In this document: piece after piece, positions 1 through 13,040 of the stretch
Position numbering within the stretch: the stretch's first letter is position 1
How the letters are laid out: the number at the start of each line of letters is the position of its first letter
DNA from: Pohlia nutans
Lineage: Eukaryota > Streptophyta > Bryopsida > Bryales > Mniaceae
Assembly: GCA_022496805.1 (NCBI GenBank)
Contig: CM040089.1
Span: forward strand, 41,834,372 to 41,898,371
DNA: 64,000 nt
Direction: 5' to 3'
Notes under the pieces: model-generated
What the model was told of the DNA's origin: nothing
The model's database searches: none
What the model saw: only the letters and a program-made list of their open reading frames with translations
Made by a program: the position numbers and the translations under genes

Positions 1-177
1 TCATTGACCTTGGTTCAACTTTGGGTCTAATGGTTTTGGGATCTTTGAAATCGTTCGCATACATTTCTTGGCCTCATTTAAACTTTTTAAAATTGGTGAA
101 CTCCGCCAAACCCTCATACTTTCTATGTGAGATGTATTATAAGTTGAGCGCTGGAGATCTTCTATGTGCATTTCTAG

Positions 178-3100
178 GCGGAGGAGACAGAGCGTCTATG
201 GAGTGCTTGTGTGCTCTATGTTGTGAGGAGATTGAGTGCTGGAGCTTCCGTAGGAGGGGATAGACACGGAAACGGAGTAACTGGTTTTACTTTCTCTCAG
301 CTTTTGCGAGAGACAAACCTGAGGTAAGCAATATCTTCCTTGCTATGAACATTCATACATGTATCCAGCATTGATATTTGTTCATTTATTTATAAACTCC
401 CTTTTTTGAATTCCAAGAATATTCACTCAACTGTCTGGTACATCGTTCTGGGGTTTTCTTAAACTGATGTTGAAAGTTATCAAATAATTGCCCCAGAGAA
501 CTCACAATAAGGGTGTTATGTTGGTGGTTGCAGCGTGGTTGAATTTTTCAAGGAACTGCCTCAGTTCCTTGCAAAGGCTGGCTCGACACTGAAGTCTCTG
601 TATGGAGATGACTGGGAGAAACGACTTCAGGTAAAAGTCGATAAGAATTTTTAGCCACTAGATGTTACCGCTTTTCTCGTGTATCTTCAGTTGGACGCTG
701 GAGGTGGTGCTGGTGCAAACACACGTTATCACGTTGTCACAATATCGCGTTATCACGTTGTCATATTATCTCGTTATCACGTTTTCACGTTATCTCGTTT
801 TACTTGTGCAAACAGGTGAAAGAAGTTCAAGCCAATTTTGTCCACCTGATGGTTCTCTACAAGTAAGTTGCACGTGCTGTTGTATTTGAGGAAAACTTGA
901 GAATCGAAACTTGTTACTTCAGCATGTCTTGTTTTCTGGGTATACCTTTGACATTCTTCCTTGTGTTTTTTCACCCAACAGTTGTTTCTTTCACGCAATT
1001 TGATGCTGTACAACACTGTTGTATTATGCGTGCAGTTATTACAGAAGGATATATCAACACCTTTTCATTTTCCCCGAGTCGCACACAGGAAGTGCCAATG
1101 GATCCTGTTTAGGAGGCAGTGGCAATGCGCCCCCTCCGATCCACATGCGTTTTGGCTGGATGCTTTTTCTAGCTTTGCGGATGCATGTGCTCAGCCACTT
1201 CACTGACCTCGTCACTTGCACCAACGGGCTCTTGGCTGTTATTGTACGGAACCTTCATATGTTGCACAACTAAAACATCAATATTACCATCAATATTCAT
1301 CACTAAATATACCATAGCCTACCATAGAATATTTTCAAACTATTACTTGAATTGGAAACCATCAATATTTACTATTTCTCCTGCATAGCCCATATGAAAA
1401 GCTGCAGGCCTACTTCTGGCATTTTCCTCGGTTCTGTTCATTTGTCTTTCCTAATTGATGACTGATCTTTATTCACCCATCGCCGTTGCAGATAGTCTTG
1501 ATCATACACACACCACTCAATTGGAGGAGGTTTTCTTTTGACGATAAATTGAAGTTTGGTACAGTGCCTATCTTTTCAACTGGTTGTCAAAGTGATATTT
1601 TGCTGCTGTAGAAGGATGTGCTCAGTTTATTGGTTCAGGATACTTCAATCTGACGATTCATATGTTTCCACGAAACAGCCAAAAGGAGTCCAGAAGGGGT
1701 CAATCTGGTTGGATCACTCTGCTATCTGTACAATGCCTCAGAGGAGGATGTTTCTTGCATGGTTCAGAAACTCAATAAAATGATAGAAGACCTTATGAAA
1801 AATCCCCCGTCTGAGATCAGATCTGGTAACTTCCCTCAGATTTCTAGGATCAATTCAGGTGCGTTTGATTCTCTCTTTTATTCGTATGCTTCGAACTGTA
1901 TTATTTCTTTGTACTACTATCTAGTGCTGGTTGGACATTCTAACCTGGAGAAAATAAATGCCGAGGGTTCTACATATTTCTAATTATTCATAATTTTGCA
2001 GATGGCATAGCGTACTTTGAGGGTTTAATGAAGGATGAGCAAATATCTTCAAATCTTATCATTTTAGAGAAAGATTATAATGAATGGTATTGTACTCGAG
2101 GAGAACTGGACGAGAGAATGTTCATTAATGGTGAAGATAGTTTAATAGGAGCTGTCTCGAGTGGCAGTTCGGCAAGTGTTTCTGGGGTGAAGGTAATACT
2201 CTGTTCTAAAGTCATTGACGCAAGGTACATGTAGATTCATTGATATTTACATCCATGCATTACTTTGTTTCTTGGTAATGAATAACCATGTGACATAAGT
2301 AACCAATCTTTTAAGTCAGAATTGTTAGGTGGGCCTAATTATCTGCTAGGAGAAGCTGCTTATTCTATTTCGTAATATCAATACCTGCTTCTCAATCTCT
2401 AATTGATTTGTGATGTCCTGTTCAAGTTATTTTGTGCCACCATCAACAGTATTTTCTCTGTGTGTCAGTGTAGGTATGTTGATTTTTTTGTAAATTTTTT
2501 CTTTGATCGTGTTTTTTGACAGAGAAAGCACGATTCCATAACTTCACCAGGACAGGGCCCTGCAGTGTCCTCAGGTGTATCCCCTTCGTCACCATGCAAC
2601 TCACCCTGCTCATCACCTGCTAATATGGACAGTCAACCGGGCAGTCAACCAGCTGCTAACAGCTGTAAACCCCCTCCTACGCCTATTAGCATCACAATGA
2701 CAACTGCTAAATGGCTCCGGACAGTAATAGCGCCTCTGTCTACAGAGCCATCCCCTGATTTGCAGCGGTACTTCCAATCCTGTGACCGTAATATTGCATC
2801 CGATGTGAAGAATAGAGCGGATGTAATACTTGGAGCCATTTTTCAGGCCAGAAATTGGCGAGGAGCTAGAGAGACAGGGAGTATGGACAAATTATGGGCG
2901 GATCAGCGCAGATTAGAGTCATTGAAGTTGTATTATAAAGTCCTTGGGGCCATTTGTAAGGCTGAATCTCATCGATTACGCACCAACCACCTTGTTTTTC
3001 TCCCTAATGAGCGGTTCCATCGCTGCATGCTTGCATGCTCAGCGGAATTAGTCCTCGCTACTCACAAAACTGTAACCATGACCTTTCCTGCCGTGTTGGA

Positions 3101-6100
3101 GCCAACAGGGATAACTGCTTTTGATTTAAGTAAAGTAATTGAAAGCTTTGTTCGGCATGAGGAGACTCTTCCTCGTGAGCTGAAACGGCATTTAAATTCT
3201 ATAGAAGAAAGACTTTTGGAAAGCATGGCGTGGGAGAAGGGTTCCTCTATGTACGACTCTCTAATAATTGCAAAGCCAAATCTTGCGACGGAAATCAATC
3301 GCTTGAACTTGATGGCAGATCCCCTGCCATCTTTAGATACTCTCAGAGCACAGCATCATCCTCCACCGGCTTTAGTGGATGTTCCTGTTGGAGGTTCCAA
3401 AGCGGACGACCCATCAGGTGAGCACATTTGTTTTCTAATGAGTATTGTTGCTCTCTTTCAATACCCTTCATAAGTTTTTATAGTTTTCTCGTTCTGATTC
3501 CCTTCACATCTCTGGCTTTCAGGGGAACTGGGAGGGGCTGCACTCTCACCACCTCAACAAGGGTCAGTCATACCTGTGACAGCCAATGGAAGTGCAACGG
3601 CTGCTAGTGCAGAGCAAGCTGGGAATACCAGTTTCATGTCGCCACAGAGAGGCCCTTCTGCATTTTCTGCATTTAGTTCTCCTCAGAAAAGTCGTCTGAT
3701 GCCGCCACTGTTATCTGCATTTGCAAGGTATGCGTGTTCGTCTCGATCAACTTCAGTCTCTTTTTTGCTTTCGCTTATTTTTCTCGGTGCGATTGATGTG
3801 TGGTGGTAGTGTTTGTTCAGAAATATCTGCAAATATTTAAGTTTGTGGTTTGTAACATCATTTTACTAATCACGTTCCTAATTAGCGTTTGCATCTATTC
3901 AGCATGTAATTAAGGTCCATGCTATTTTGTGGTCCAATCCATTACTCAGAATGTCTGTTTACTCTGCAGTCCACAGAGACCGAACCCTCACGCTGGAGGC
4001 GAAACTTGTGCAGAGACTTCTATCAATGTTTTTTTTCAGAAGGTATTCATGTTGACCCGGGTTCTATTGCAGCAGACGTCCTGTGCAGTTCTAGTTGTCA
4101 TCATTTCAGTTGCCCAACCGTGTGAACCCATGCTCAGGTCAGGGGAGCTTTTGTTCTTACAGCGAGTGAGCTTGTGATTGAATAAATAGGATCGACTCTA
4201 GATATATCCATAGTCCTTCTAGTTGTTGATGTTCGGGAAGTAGATTAGTGGCATGAAGGACTTTATGGTAATTGCATCCGGGTGCACAGGACAGAAGACA
4301 CCATCTGAGAACCAGTCCTTAATGGCATTTTAGCGAAGGTTAGCATGTTGGGGTAGGCTCACTTATTTGTGTCCTTGCCCAAGATGTTCTTTGTTCCACC
4401 TAGTATTGGTGCCTCATGTTAGTGTTGTGGTTAGGATTTTTTACGGTTCCTGAAAGGACTCTTTTGCTCACAGTAATTTCTTGGAGTGGCGTCGATTGAT
4501 GGAATTTTGGCCTAACAATTGTTGAATGAGTGATGTTGTGTTAACTAAAATGAGTCACCATTATTCGCTGGAACGTGTGGGCAGGTGTCAAAGCTGGCTG
4601 CTGTTCGGATACGGATCTTGTGCGACCGTCTACAACAGTCACAACAGGTTTCTGATCATGTGCATCACGCCTTGAATCATGCTCTGAACCATGAAACGAC
4701 TCTTTTTTTCAACCGGCATATAGACCAAGTCATTCTCTGCTGTCTCTACGGCATCTGCAAGGTACGTCAATTTGTTGCTCGTGTTTATTGTTTTAGGGAG
4801 TTCTCCTCGCTGGATGGAAGCAATTTTTATCAGTTCTGTTAATTTAGTGACCAATTAACAGCTTGACTTCATTTCATGATAAACCAGTATGTAATGGTGA
4901 TGAGAATTGTTGCCTTGTTGAGCTTCCAGGTAAGTAAAGCCAATGTTACTTTCCGAGATATCATTTACCATTACAGAAAGCAACCACAGTGCAAGCCTTA
5001 CGTGTTCCGCAACGTCCTTCTGGATGCAGCTGTTAACAAAAATCTTGGGGTACGTACTTGAGATCTTTATATCGTGGTCCTGATGTTTATTCTGCTAAGT
5101 TACTTTTTTGTAAAGGGTTGCTTGTGTGTCGAGTTTCGTGTGCTTGGTTATGAAGTACCAATTATTCTACATTCATGCTGATTATATATTAAAATATTAT
5201 TCCGCAGAAAGTAGGTCAAGCAAGGACAGGGGATATCATCAAGTTTTACAATGAAGTCTTTGTTCCTTCAACGAAGTCTTTCTTGCTGCACTTGGGTTCA
5301 AATGCTGGCCCGTCTGTTCCAAACAATATTGCTGTTCCTGAAGAGAGAAACCTGCTTGAAGGTGCGATGCTAATCTCTGTTCATTATTACACTTGATGCT
5401 AGCTCTTGTGAAGTATCCTGTGCTTATTGGGATGGTTGAGGTACTCGAAAATCTACAAAAAACCTCTGTGCCAAGGTCCATGCCAATGTTCCCTGCATGA
5501 TGTTTTTCTATCTAATTATTCTTATTATTCTTATTCTTCTTCTTCTTCTTATTATTATAGTTCGGCTCAAGAAGATCCATTCCCAAAAGAATTGACTCAT
5601 ATTACGCTCATTTTGTTCCAAATTCTATAATCTTTTTATATGCTTGGAAAGCTCACAAAATGAAGATGAAGCTATTGATTGTTTGAAGGAAAAATAAGCT
5701 TTTATTGAGAAAATATTCACATTTTACAAAATTTCTAATTAAAAGTTATAAAAAAATAAGTTATTTTCAAATCAAAAGTTGGATTGAAGGATACTAAGAT
5801 TAGGAATTCTCTTCCTCGATTGGAGAAAAAATGTTAGTTAGAGTGAATAAAAATGGACAAAATGTGCAAAGGAGTGTTAAAAACGACCAAATAATGGGCA
5901 AAAATTTGAGCTGCTTATTATTTTCAAATGTGAATTATCTCCATGTTGGAAGCATTTCTTCTAGTATAAATAATGTAGCTTAAATCTCCCATCATTGGCA
6001 TTCTAAAAGTGTAATTTTTATCAAATTTAAAGTGAAATTGCTTAATAGATAATGCATTTTATTGGGAATGGATCTTTTTGAGCACATCTATATTTTTATC

Positions 6101-7430
6101 ATTATTATTATTCTTATTCTTATTCTTATTATTCCTCATTCCCCTCACGAAATTATTTAGTATGTACGGTGAGATTTCAAACAAGTTCATGGAGGAGTAC
6201 CTAGAGCTTTGCTACCTAGAGACACTAGTACGTTTTTTTTGGACTTTGTCCGTGGCCTGATGCATGAATTCAACCAGTCTCTCCGATCATTCCTCTGCTT
6301 CAGATTGCAAAGCGAATACCCTCTCTCTAAGCTTAGTGATGTTCCCATTATCATCACAAGAACCTTATCTGACATTACTAGGGTTTTAAGTGCAGGGCTC
6401 TCTTGAGACCTGAATTTTACCTGGAAGACCTGGTATGCATGAAGCCTGTTGAGTGATTCTTTTATCCCATAAAACCAACTGCAACAAGCCCAGTCTGCAG
6501 TAGTCAAGGTAGGTGTCACGTTTGACGAAGCATAACGTCGTCGTCTGTATTCCAGCCTGGCTCGTTAGTGTGATTCTGTGACAAATTAATACGTGACTCA
6601 ATTTGGCAAGTCTGCAAGTAAGTTTTGTGCCCAGAATTGTGTTGACAATAAATGTTGTGTCATATGGAACAATTTTTGTGGTGTGCAGCACAGGCGCCTG
6701 CTTCACCTAGGCCTTCTACCTTCCCTGCTCTTCCTGATATGTCTCCGAAGAAGGTGTCCGCAAAGCATAACGTTTATGTTTCTCCGCTTCCATCCAATAA
6801 GGTACGTATGTAGGTCACAATGATCATGGTAGCTGAGAACATTGAAATTACGCATCATGTAACATTGATTTTGGAGGTCTACGCAATGTTAGCTGATACC
6901 ATTGATAGACACGTGTGGCTGAAGAACAGTCATTGAAATTCCTGGTAGCTAGCTGTTTCCTAATTGATGGGTCAACTGGTGATTTCTAATTCGTCTTCAT
7001 GCTCACAGGTCGACTCAATCATGTCTCCACATACTCGAAGTCTCTATGCATGTGTAGGAGAAAGTACCCAGGCTTACCGAAGCCCATCGAAAGATCTAAC
7101 GGACATCAATAATCGGTTGAACAACAGGTACAGTATTCTTATTTCTTCAACCACATGTCAACTGAAATTATGTAGACCTCTTCCTCTGACTTATGGTTTC
7201 CGTCGTACCGCATTAATTTTTCACTTACACTGTACGTTGTTTACCCGTGGTGCGGCAGGCGGTTAGGGAGGTTAGATTTTGGAGCGGCAGCTGTGGTAAG
7301 TGATTCATTGGTTGCCAACACCTTGAGCAGTCTCAATGGGAATGGGAACTCACTCTCAATAAGGCCGAAAGCAGATTCCACTGTTCCCAGGTCATGGTCT
7401 CCATCAAAGCGGTCGCGATCCGACAGATAA
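178..7430 (+). CDS. RBR: Retinoblastoma-related protein (plant RBR), 5'-partial, 16 exons
   Basis: Plant pocket protein that binds E2F/DP factors and represses G1/S genes in the nucleus until phosphorylated by CDK-cyclin. Exons with GT-AG borders that keep one frame: 178-323, 534-630, 816-862, 1036-1243, 1492-1558, 1679-1858, 2002-2192, 2523-3417, 3523-3727, 3970-4042, 4585-4761, 4930-5049, 5208-5361, 6689-6801, 7009-7127, 7259-7430 (TAA). They give 987 residues; about 70 N-terminal residues of a usual ~1000-residue RBR lie upstream. Visible blocks: N-terminal domain ([39 protein letters not shown]), pocket A in the long exon ([47 protein letters not shown]), a spacer, pocket B ([40 protein letters not shown]) and a C-terminal tail ([36 protein letters not shown]). 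The cysteine of the LxCxE-cleft region (ILCC) is kept. Several SP sites fit CDK regulation. Exon borders were read by eye against the known plant family; no frameshift or stop was seen. Confidence 0.96.
720..803. repeat. Imperfect tandem TATCACGTTGTCA-type repeat in an RBR intron
   Basis: Five or so diverged copies of a TTATCACGTTGTCA-like unit fill most of the intron between RBR exons at 630 and 816. The array ends just before the polypyrimidine tract of the next acceptor. ACGT cores recur in every copy. No coding or known element is seen. Confidence 0.7.
5362..6688 (+). other. Large RBR intron with pyrimidine microsatellites
   Basis: The longest intron of the visible RBR gene (1.3 kb). It holds TTC/TTA-rich simple repeats at about 5517-5565 and 6092-6135 that flank an AT-rich segment of roughly 530 bases. 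The arrangement suggests an insertion or expansion between two similar simple repeats, but clean element ends were not found. Confidence 0.5.
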
Positions 7431-8760
7431 CCCACCTTTACTTGGTATCATACAACTTTGTACCTATACTTTGATTCATGTGAACATTATCGTGACGAGA
7501 TGTAGGTGTACATTCTATTATGCTAGTCGTTAGGTTAGGTTAATTCTACAACTTAGCACCATTTGGCAGGTTTCTAGGAACGCTTAGAAGTTCCTTTTTT
7601 TCTTATCACGATTTGTGCCATATGTAGTTAGTCTAGACAGTTCTCCGGTATTCCCACTGACCGTGGGATAATTATATTGTCTATACCACGGGTAATAATC
7701 CTCAATCATTCACCCTGAATACAAATTCAATCATGTAATGAACAATTATGTCTGCGTACAATTCTGGTTTACTCATTTCCGGCTCCCACTGTCGATTTAT
7801 TTATGGTGTTTTTCTGCCCCTCTGGTAATTTCCAGCTAGGGACTAGGGACTGGGTTTAGTTGGAATTCCACCTCAGTTTTTCCCAATGCAGGTAACCGAA
7901 CCTAAAAGATTCAACATGCATTTAGTCTCTCAAACTAACAACAGTTTTCAAGAGTTCTTTGAGGTTGTTAATGGGAGTTTGAGCTTCAATGATGTTCAAG
8001 TAGGGTAGTTTAGTGTCAATAGTACCGTATGTTCCCCCATGATCTCAACTTTGAAAATCCGTAGAATACTATTGAAGTGTCAAGAATGCAAAATATTGTG
8101 ATTGTCTTTCATTTGCTAACACATTCATCTCAAATTTCAGATTATATCCTCACTTGTAGTGGGATTAGAATAAGTGTTCGGTTACTGTATATTGGTGGAT
8201 TGATACTTCATTATTCCAACGTTACATGCGTAAGCAATTTATACATAAACAAATTTTTGTGAAGAATAGCATGTGTAGGTTTTTGTAGAGGTATGAGAAT
8301 GGTGGAGGAAATAATGTGGGGATATCCAAATGCTTTGATGACCCCACAGGCCCAAAGTGCCACATAGTATAATAGAGCAGTGCAATGGAGCACCCTTTTG
8401 AAAAGTGGATCACAAGAGAATCTTTACTTACATTTACTTTTCATGTCATTTGTATTCCATGAATTTTGGGACTACCGTGTCATTGCCACGGAAACTTAGT
8501 TTCTAATTGTAACTAGATTGTGGTCCCATTGCAAAAGGGTGTTGGCTCCCATTGTTGTATTATGCTATGCACTCATCTTCATTCATTGTATATTCCCTTA
8601 ATCAATACCTATCTCTATAAAGAAACAATCTTAGAACCCTTTATACTTTTTGCATACAATATCCTAACAATGCGTTCATTGGTGCGTTGAAATCCTTTTT
8701 TGAGTTGACAACATAAAAATATTAAAACTTGACAAGTTTAATAATAATAACTGTGCTTAG
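7431..8760. other. RBR 3' flank, no gene seen
   Basis: AT-rich sequence after the RBR stop codon, presumably 3'UTR then intergenic. No long open frame, RNA gene or clear repeat boundary was recognised. Confidence 0.5.
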
Positions 8761-8762
8761 TA

Positions 8763-9012
8763 CTTCCTCTATTTGGAAATAATTGTCCTAGATTTTGGCA
8801 TTTTTTATTCCTAGTTTTTGTCTCATGTTTTATACTTAAAAATTTGAACCCTGTCTACTTTAAATAGGGTGAACAATGAGAGTGAGATGAAAACTACATA
8901 CTACTATCAAAGACAAACCATTTTTAAAGTATTGGGATGAATATTTTTGGCAAAAAAACTTTATTTTGACAAAAAAATGCCAAAAACTAGGACAGTTATT
9001 TCCGGACATGAG
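8763..9012. mobile_element. Stowaway/mariner-like MITE with TA target duplication
   Basis: The left end CTTCCTCTATTTGGAAATAA and the right end (read in reverse complement) CTCATGTCCGGAAATAACTG are related inverted repeats. Both continue into TGTCCTAG and are bounded by TA dinucleotides (8761-8762, 9013-9014). The end sequence resembles the CTCCCTCCGT-type ends of plant Stowaway elements, and the 250-base length fits a non-autonomous copy. There is no transposase. About 375 bases to its right (9015-9387) hold nothing recognisable. Confidence 0.65.
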
Positions 9013-9391
9013 TAGCAAAAAGTGGCAATTTTGGATAATTATGACCACTTTAGTGAAAAGGATGGTGGAGCAAGTGATTGGTCAGAAGAATATGGAGAAT
9101 CTGTACAAACCAAAAATGATCTTTGTGTACAAAAAATATTCTTGTAGAAGGTGGTTTATAGGTTTGAAATTTTGCACATTTGCATAATTGTTGTCAAGTA
9201 TACAACTTAATGTAATTATTGTACTCTGCCCTCATCAAATACTTACATTACTTTCAAATATGAAAATTTATTTGAAAATTTATGATATTTTAGATAAAAT
9301 CAATATAATGCTATCTACACAATTTTTACTGTTTCAAATAGAAATGTCTCAAATAAGATGATTGTCCTCCAAATTAGACAAGTTCATTTAA

Positions 9392-9974
9392 CCCCTAAAG
9401 GACCAAGTGTCTTAGCTAGGACATTTCAATGTTCGGGTAGGTTCTCACGATGTCAATTTTTTATTTTATTTTTTGAAATAAATTATGTGAATTTGGTATA
9501 TCAATACAAAAATGGGGATCTATTTTATTTTTTATTCCGCCTTTTTAAGTGGAAGTTATGAAGCAAAAGGCGTTCTTTTTGGGGAGAATGGGTAGTGCGG
9601 GCATGGCTCAAAATAAACATTAGAAATTATTATTTTTTAACTCTAACTGTAGGATCTTGTTTTAGATTACCAAGAAAGTGCATGATAAAATTTTCATAGA
9701 ATTTGACCGTACAGATTGCAAGATTATAGCGTTTGAAGTGAAAAGATGAAATTGCAGTCTTTTTTGATATTTTTTGACCGTCTTTGAAGACATGGGACAA
9801 ATTGTTAAATTGGTCCAAATTTTATTTAAATTTTAAATTTGGTATTTTCTATCAAGAGCAAAAAAAATATTCACAAGAAAATGAATAGAAAGAAGTGAAA
9901 ATGATGCTCAAAAATAGGAAAATCCTACGTTCCTTTAGAATTTACTAGGAAATTGTCTTGACTTTCCAAATAGC
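9392..9974 (+). mobile_element. Truncated left part of a TTAA-family element
   Basis: After TTAA at 9388-9391 the sequence starts CCCCTAAAGGACCAAGTG and resembles the left end of the element at 49813-51025 (CAAGTGTCyTAxCTAGGAC follows in both). A stretch near 9620-9750 matches the reverse complement of about 50830-50950 in that element, so the copy is rearranged. No matching right end precedes the next TTAA at 9975, so this is a relic, or its right end is the one at 10541-10553. Confidence 0.6.
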
Positions 9975-9978
9975 TTAA

Positions 9979-10553
9979 CCCCTAAAGGACCGTAAGGCCC
10001 CCATGCGGCTTCTAGAACTAGAAAGTGGGGAAATTCGGGTTCTTGGGCTTTGAATTGTAGGATGAGCAACAAAGAGACCGTGACTCTTTTTGAGAGCCGA
10101 ATCTGTAGGTACTTCTTGATCGGAAATTCATCAAGTGAGCGATTTTTGGTGATTTTTTTGAGTTGCACGGTGGGTATCTAGGCGTCCCTTCAGACCCTCA
10201 TATCTTCCTCCTCACACCTCCAAATTACTTGAATTTTTTTTCACATGTTTAAAATGATGATTTCTACTCACAATAAAAATTTCAGAATTTTTGGAGCACT
10301 TTTGAACAATCCGATTTCAGCATGTGTACAAAATACCCCAAACAAGTTCCATCAATCTTCTCAATGGTGGCATTTTCTCAAAAATTGTGCGATTTTGTTG
10401 ATCTTTTTTTCATAAAAAAGCTACGTAAGTCTTCTTTAGTTTCAACGTTGCCGATCGTCAAAATTACCGCACACCAATGAGGAATTGAGCTTGCTACAAG
10501 AGCTAGTCAAGAAAACAAGAGCTAAGTTCAACACCCCCCCGGTCCTTTAGGGG
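9979..10553. mobile_element. TTAA-flanked non-autonomous DNA transposon (13-bp perfect TIR)
   Basis: The element begins CCCCTAAAGGACC and ends GGTCCTTTAGGGG, a perfect 13-bp inverted repeat. It is flanked by TTAA at 9975-9978 and 10554-10557. It is 575 bases long with no convincing coding frame. TTAA target sites and CCC-starting ends are known for piggyBac- and Kolobok-type DNA transposons; assignment to either is inference. Confidence 0.82.
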
Positions 10554-10557
10554 TTAA

Positions 10558-10846
10558 CCCTTAAACGTCAAAGCAAGCCCCACGGGGTTGTTTATGAGAG
10601 AATAATGGAGAAAAAGTGGATTTCCTCAACCAAAATTGAAATGGGTTGGTGTTTTGAAAAGGTGATGAAAAAGCGAGGCTCAATTTCGCAAATACACCCA
10701 TTTTAGTAAATTGTACATTCCAAAGAAATTGGAAAGAGAATCGGTAGGGAGGGAGGGAAGGGAGTCGAGCAGCTTGAGACCTTGATGCATACCAAAGCTA
10801 GCAGCGCATGCCAGTGCTGTTCAACAATGTTTTCATTTATTTGTTA

Positions 10847-10891
<45 letters not shown>

Positions 10892-11126
10892 TTTAATTTT
10901 TTTAAAATTTAGAATTACAGAGCTTACTGCAGAGCGAAGTCCTCATTGAATTTTTTTAATTTGTTTTTAGAGTGACGCTGTTCACTCCATTCACTGTTCA
11001 AATGGGATTTGAGGAATTCTCATTGGTTGTTTACATTACTCAAGGGGAGACTGTTCATTGCAGCTCTCTAATTTTAATTTTGTATTTCTTTGAGCTGTCT
11101 ATCCAGATCCTTTTGACGTTTAAGGG
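10558..11126. mobile_element. TTAA-flanked non-autonomous element with (TTA)n interior
   Basis: The ends CCCTTAAACGTCAAA and TTTGACGTTTAAGGG form a perfect 15-bp inverted repeat, flanked by TTAA at 10554-10557 and 11127-11130. The left TTAA is the same one that forms the right duplication of the neighbouring element. The interior holds a (TTA)n microsatellite (about 10849-10891). A relative with the same left end lies at 55201-55595. No coding frame. Confidence 0.82.
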
Positions 11127-11130
11127 TTAA

Positions 11131-11627
11131 GACTTGTATTGTCTTTTAATTTCCAACCATTTGTAAGTTATGATCATTTGAAGAGTTATTGCTTTAAACA
11201 TTAACCTCATTGCGGTTTGTCTTTGGGAATTTTCTTGTACAACTACACACCATTTGAATTGTTTTGGACTGGATAACAAATTGAAGTATGGCAAATTGAA
11301 TGAGACCATACCCAACTCCTAAGTCTTAGAATTATGTATGCAGTGAGTGATCAAAGATTTGTTTTACACAAAAAAAATAATAACGTTAGTCTAAAAGACT
11401 AAATGTTGTAAATGAAGAGGTGGTTCGTTTATCTCTGCTTCAAGGGCATGTAGGTAGCAAGGTCTATCCTTGTTGCTTCCTCTCGGAGGTAGACAATTTG
11501 CTTTACAAATGATGGTGACGATGATAATGAAAACCTTGAAGCTACATGCAATTAGGAAGTGCCATTTCACCCTAACTCTAAACAATTACCATAGCTCGAG
11601 TTAGTTATCACCTCTCCTTCTTTGATA
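11131..11627. other. AT-rich spacer, nothing recognised
   Basis: About 500 bases between two TTAA elements. No gene or repeat boundary is visible. Confidence 0.4.
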
Positions 11628-11631
11628 TTAA

Positions 11632-12934
11632 CCTTTAAGTGCCCAAGGATTTTCTTAAGAAACTAAATGTGTTATAATGTTCATTTTACTCAAATTTTAT
11701 GAATTGAAATCTTTAAATATATGTAGAGCACAACAATAAGACAACACCCATAGAGTTAAATTTTAGAAAAATGCTAGGAATTTTTTAATAATCAATTAAT
11801 AAGACTTATCTTTGAAAATCCATAAAAGATACATGTTTAGTCATTTTGACTTGGAATCAAGTGTGATAGGTCAAAAACATTGGCTTTATTTGGTGGTTAC
11901 CTTGTTCATGTTAGAACTAACCTTATTTAGTAAAACACCTAAAGATTCCATTCTAAACAGATTTTCAAATTTGTAACAATTTTAGACACTTTCACTTTGA
12001 TGGCTTTGGAGGAAAATAAGTAAACATCTTTTCAAATTTTATTTTTGAAAAAATTGATGAGTTTTAATATCTGTCTGAATGATAAAAAATCACGCTCAAA
12101 AATTGTTATTTTCGCAAAAGTTATGGACGTTTAGCCCTTTAGTGCTCAAGTGACCACTTTGTAGTCCTTGATATGTTGAAAACATGAATAACAGAAAATC
12201 CGTGAAGAATTGGATTTTGAATAGTGAAGTTCAAATTTAGAGACTTATAACATACATCTTCTAGAAAAAGAAATTTTCAATTTGGAGTTGTGCAACTATC
12301 AAAATATCTAAGAACAAAACGCAAAAATACTTCAAATACTTGAAAATACAATAAATACTTACAAATACAACACATGCATTAGGCGATATTTCTTGTGTTT
12401 GGAAGTTTGTTATCTTGTTTTATTTTTTTGGATTGTGTTCTCTTGTTCATGTTCCATTTAGTATATGTATTCCAATCTTGATCCATGTACCAACTCCTTT
12501 CATATTTTATCATATAAATATTTGTCCTAATCCGTACACGAATAAGTCACTTTCACTTATAAAATTCACAATAATTATGTGTGAGTCCATTCTTAACATG
12601 AAAGATTGCAATGGAGAGGTGTTGACATAGGTCATTGCTAACATCTTCACTTTCATTTTAGAAAATTCAACCCAAATATTCTATTTAACCTTTGAAGTCA
12701 CACACCTTCCAAAATCTCATTTTTGAATGTGCATTATATGGTTCAAAGACATACTCTTTCAATCCCACCATCGGAGGATCTCTAATTCTGACAAAATGTC
12801 TCCATTCTAGTTGAGAATATAATTGTGTGGTTACTTTCTAATTTAATCCATTCTATTTTTGGTAGTATCAATCATAGTGAAAAAACCTAATGAAATTCAA
12901 TGAACCCAACTATAGTATCCTAAGCAGTAAAGGG
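11632..12934. mobile_element. TTAA-flanked element, possibly with nested remnants
   Basis: Left end CCTTTAAGTGCCCAAGGAT after TTAA (11628-11631). The right end, read in reverse complement, is CCCTTTACTGCTTAGGATAC before TTAA (12935-12938). The ends are imperfect but clearly related. Inside are two further left-end-like sites (around 12132 and 12690), so the unit may be a composite. AT-rich, no coding frame. Confidence 0.6.
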
Positions 12935-13040
12935 TTAAACTGGGCTGAAATTTTGGCATCTCTGAAATTTTGAATTGAGCAAATATGGTTGGTTAGGTAG
13001 TTAGGAGTTAAGGTATACATACCCATTAAAATTCATTTAA

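Noticed and set aside
1..177. Coding exon at the very start of the window
   Set aside because: The sequence up to TTTCTAG (177) reads as intron; no residues matching the RBR N-terminus were found there.
2645..3298. Open frames on the minus strand opposite the RBR pocket-A exon
   Set aside because: They are shadows of a strongly conserved plus-strand exon and have no domain or splice context.
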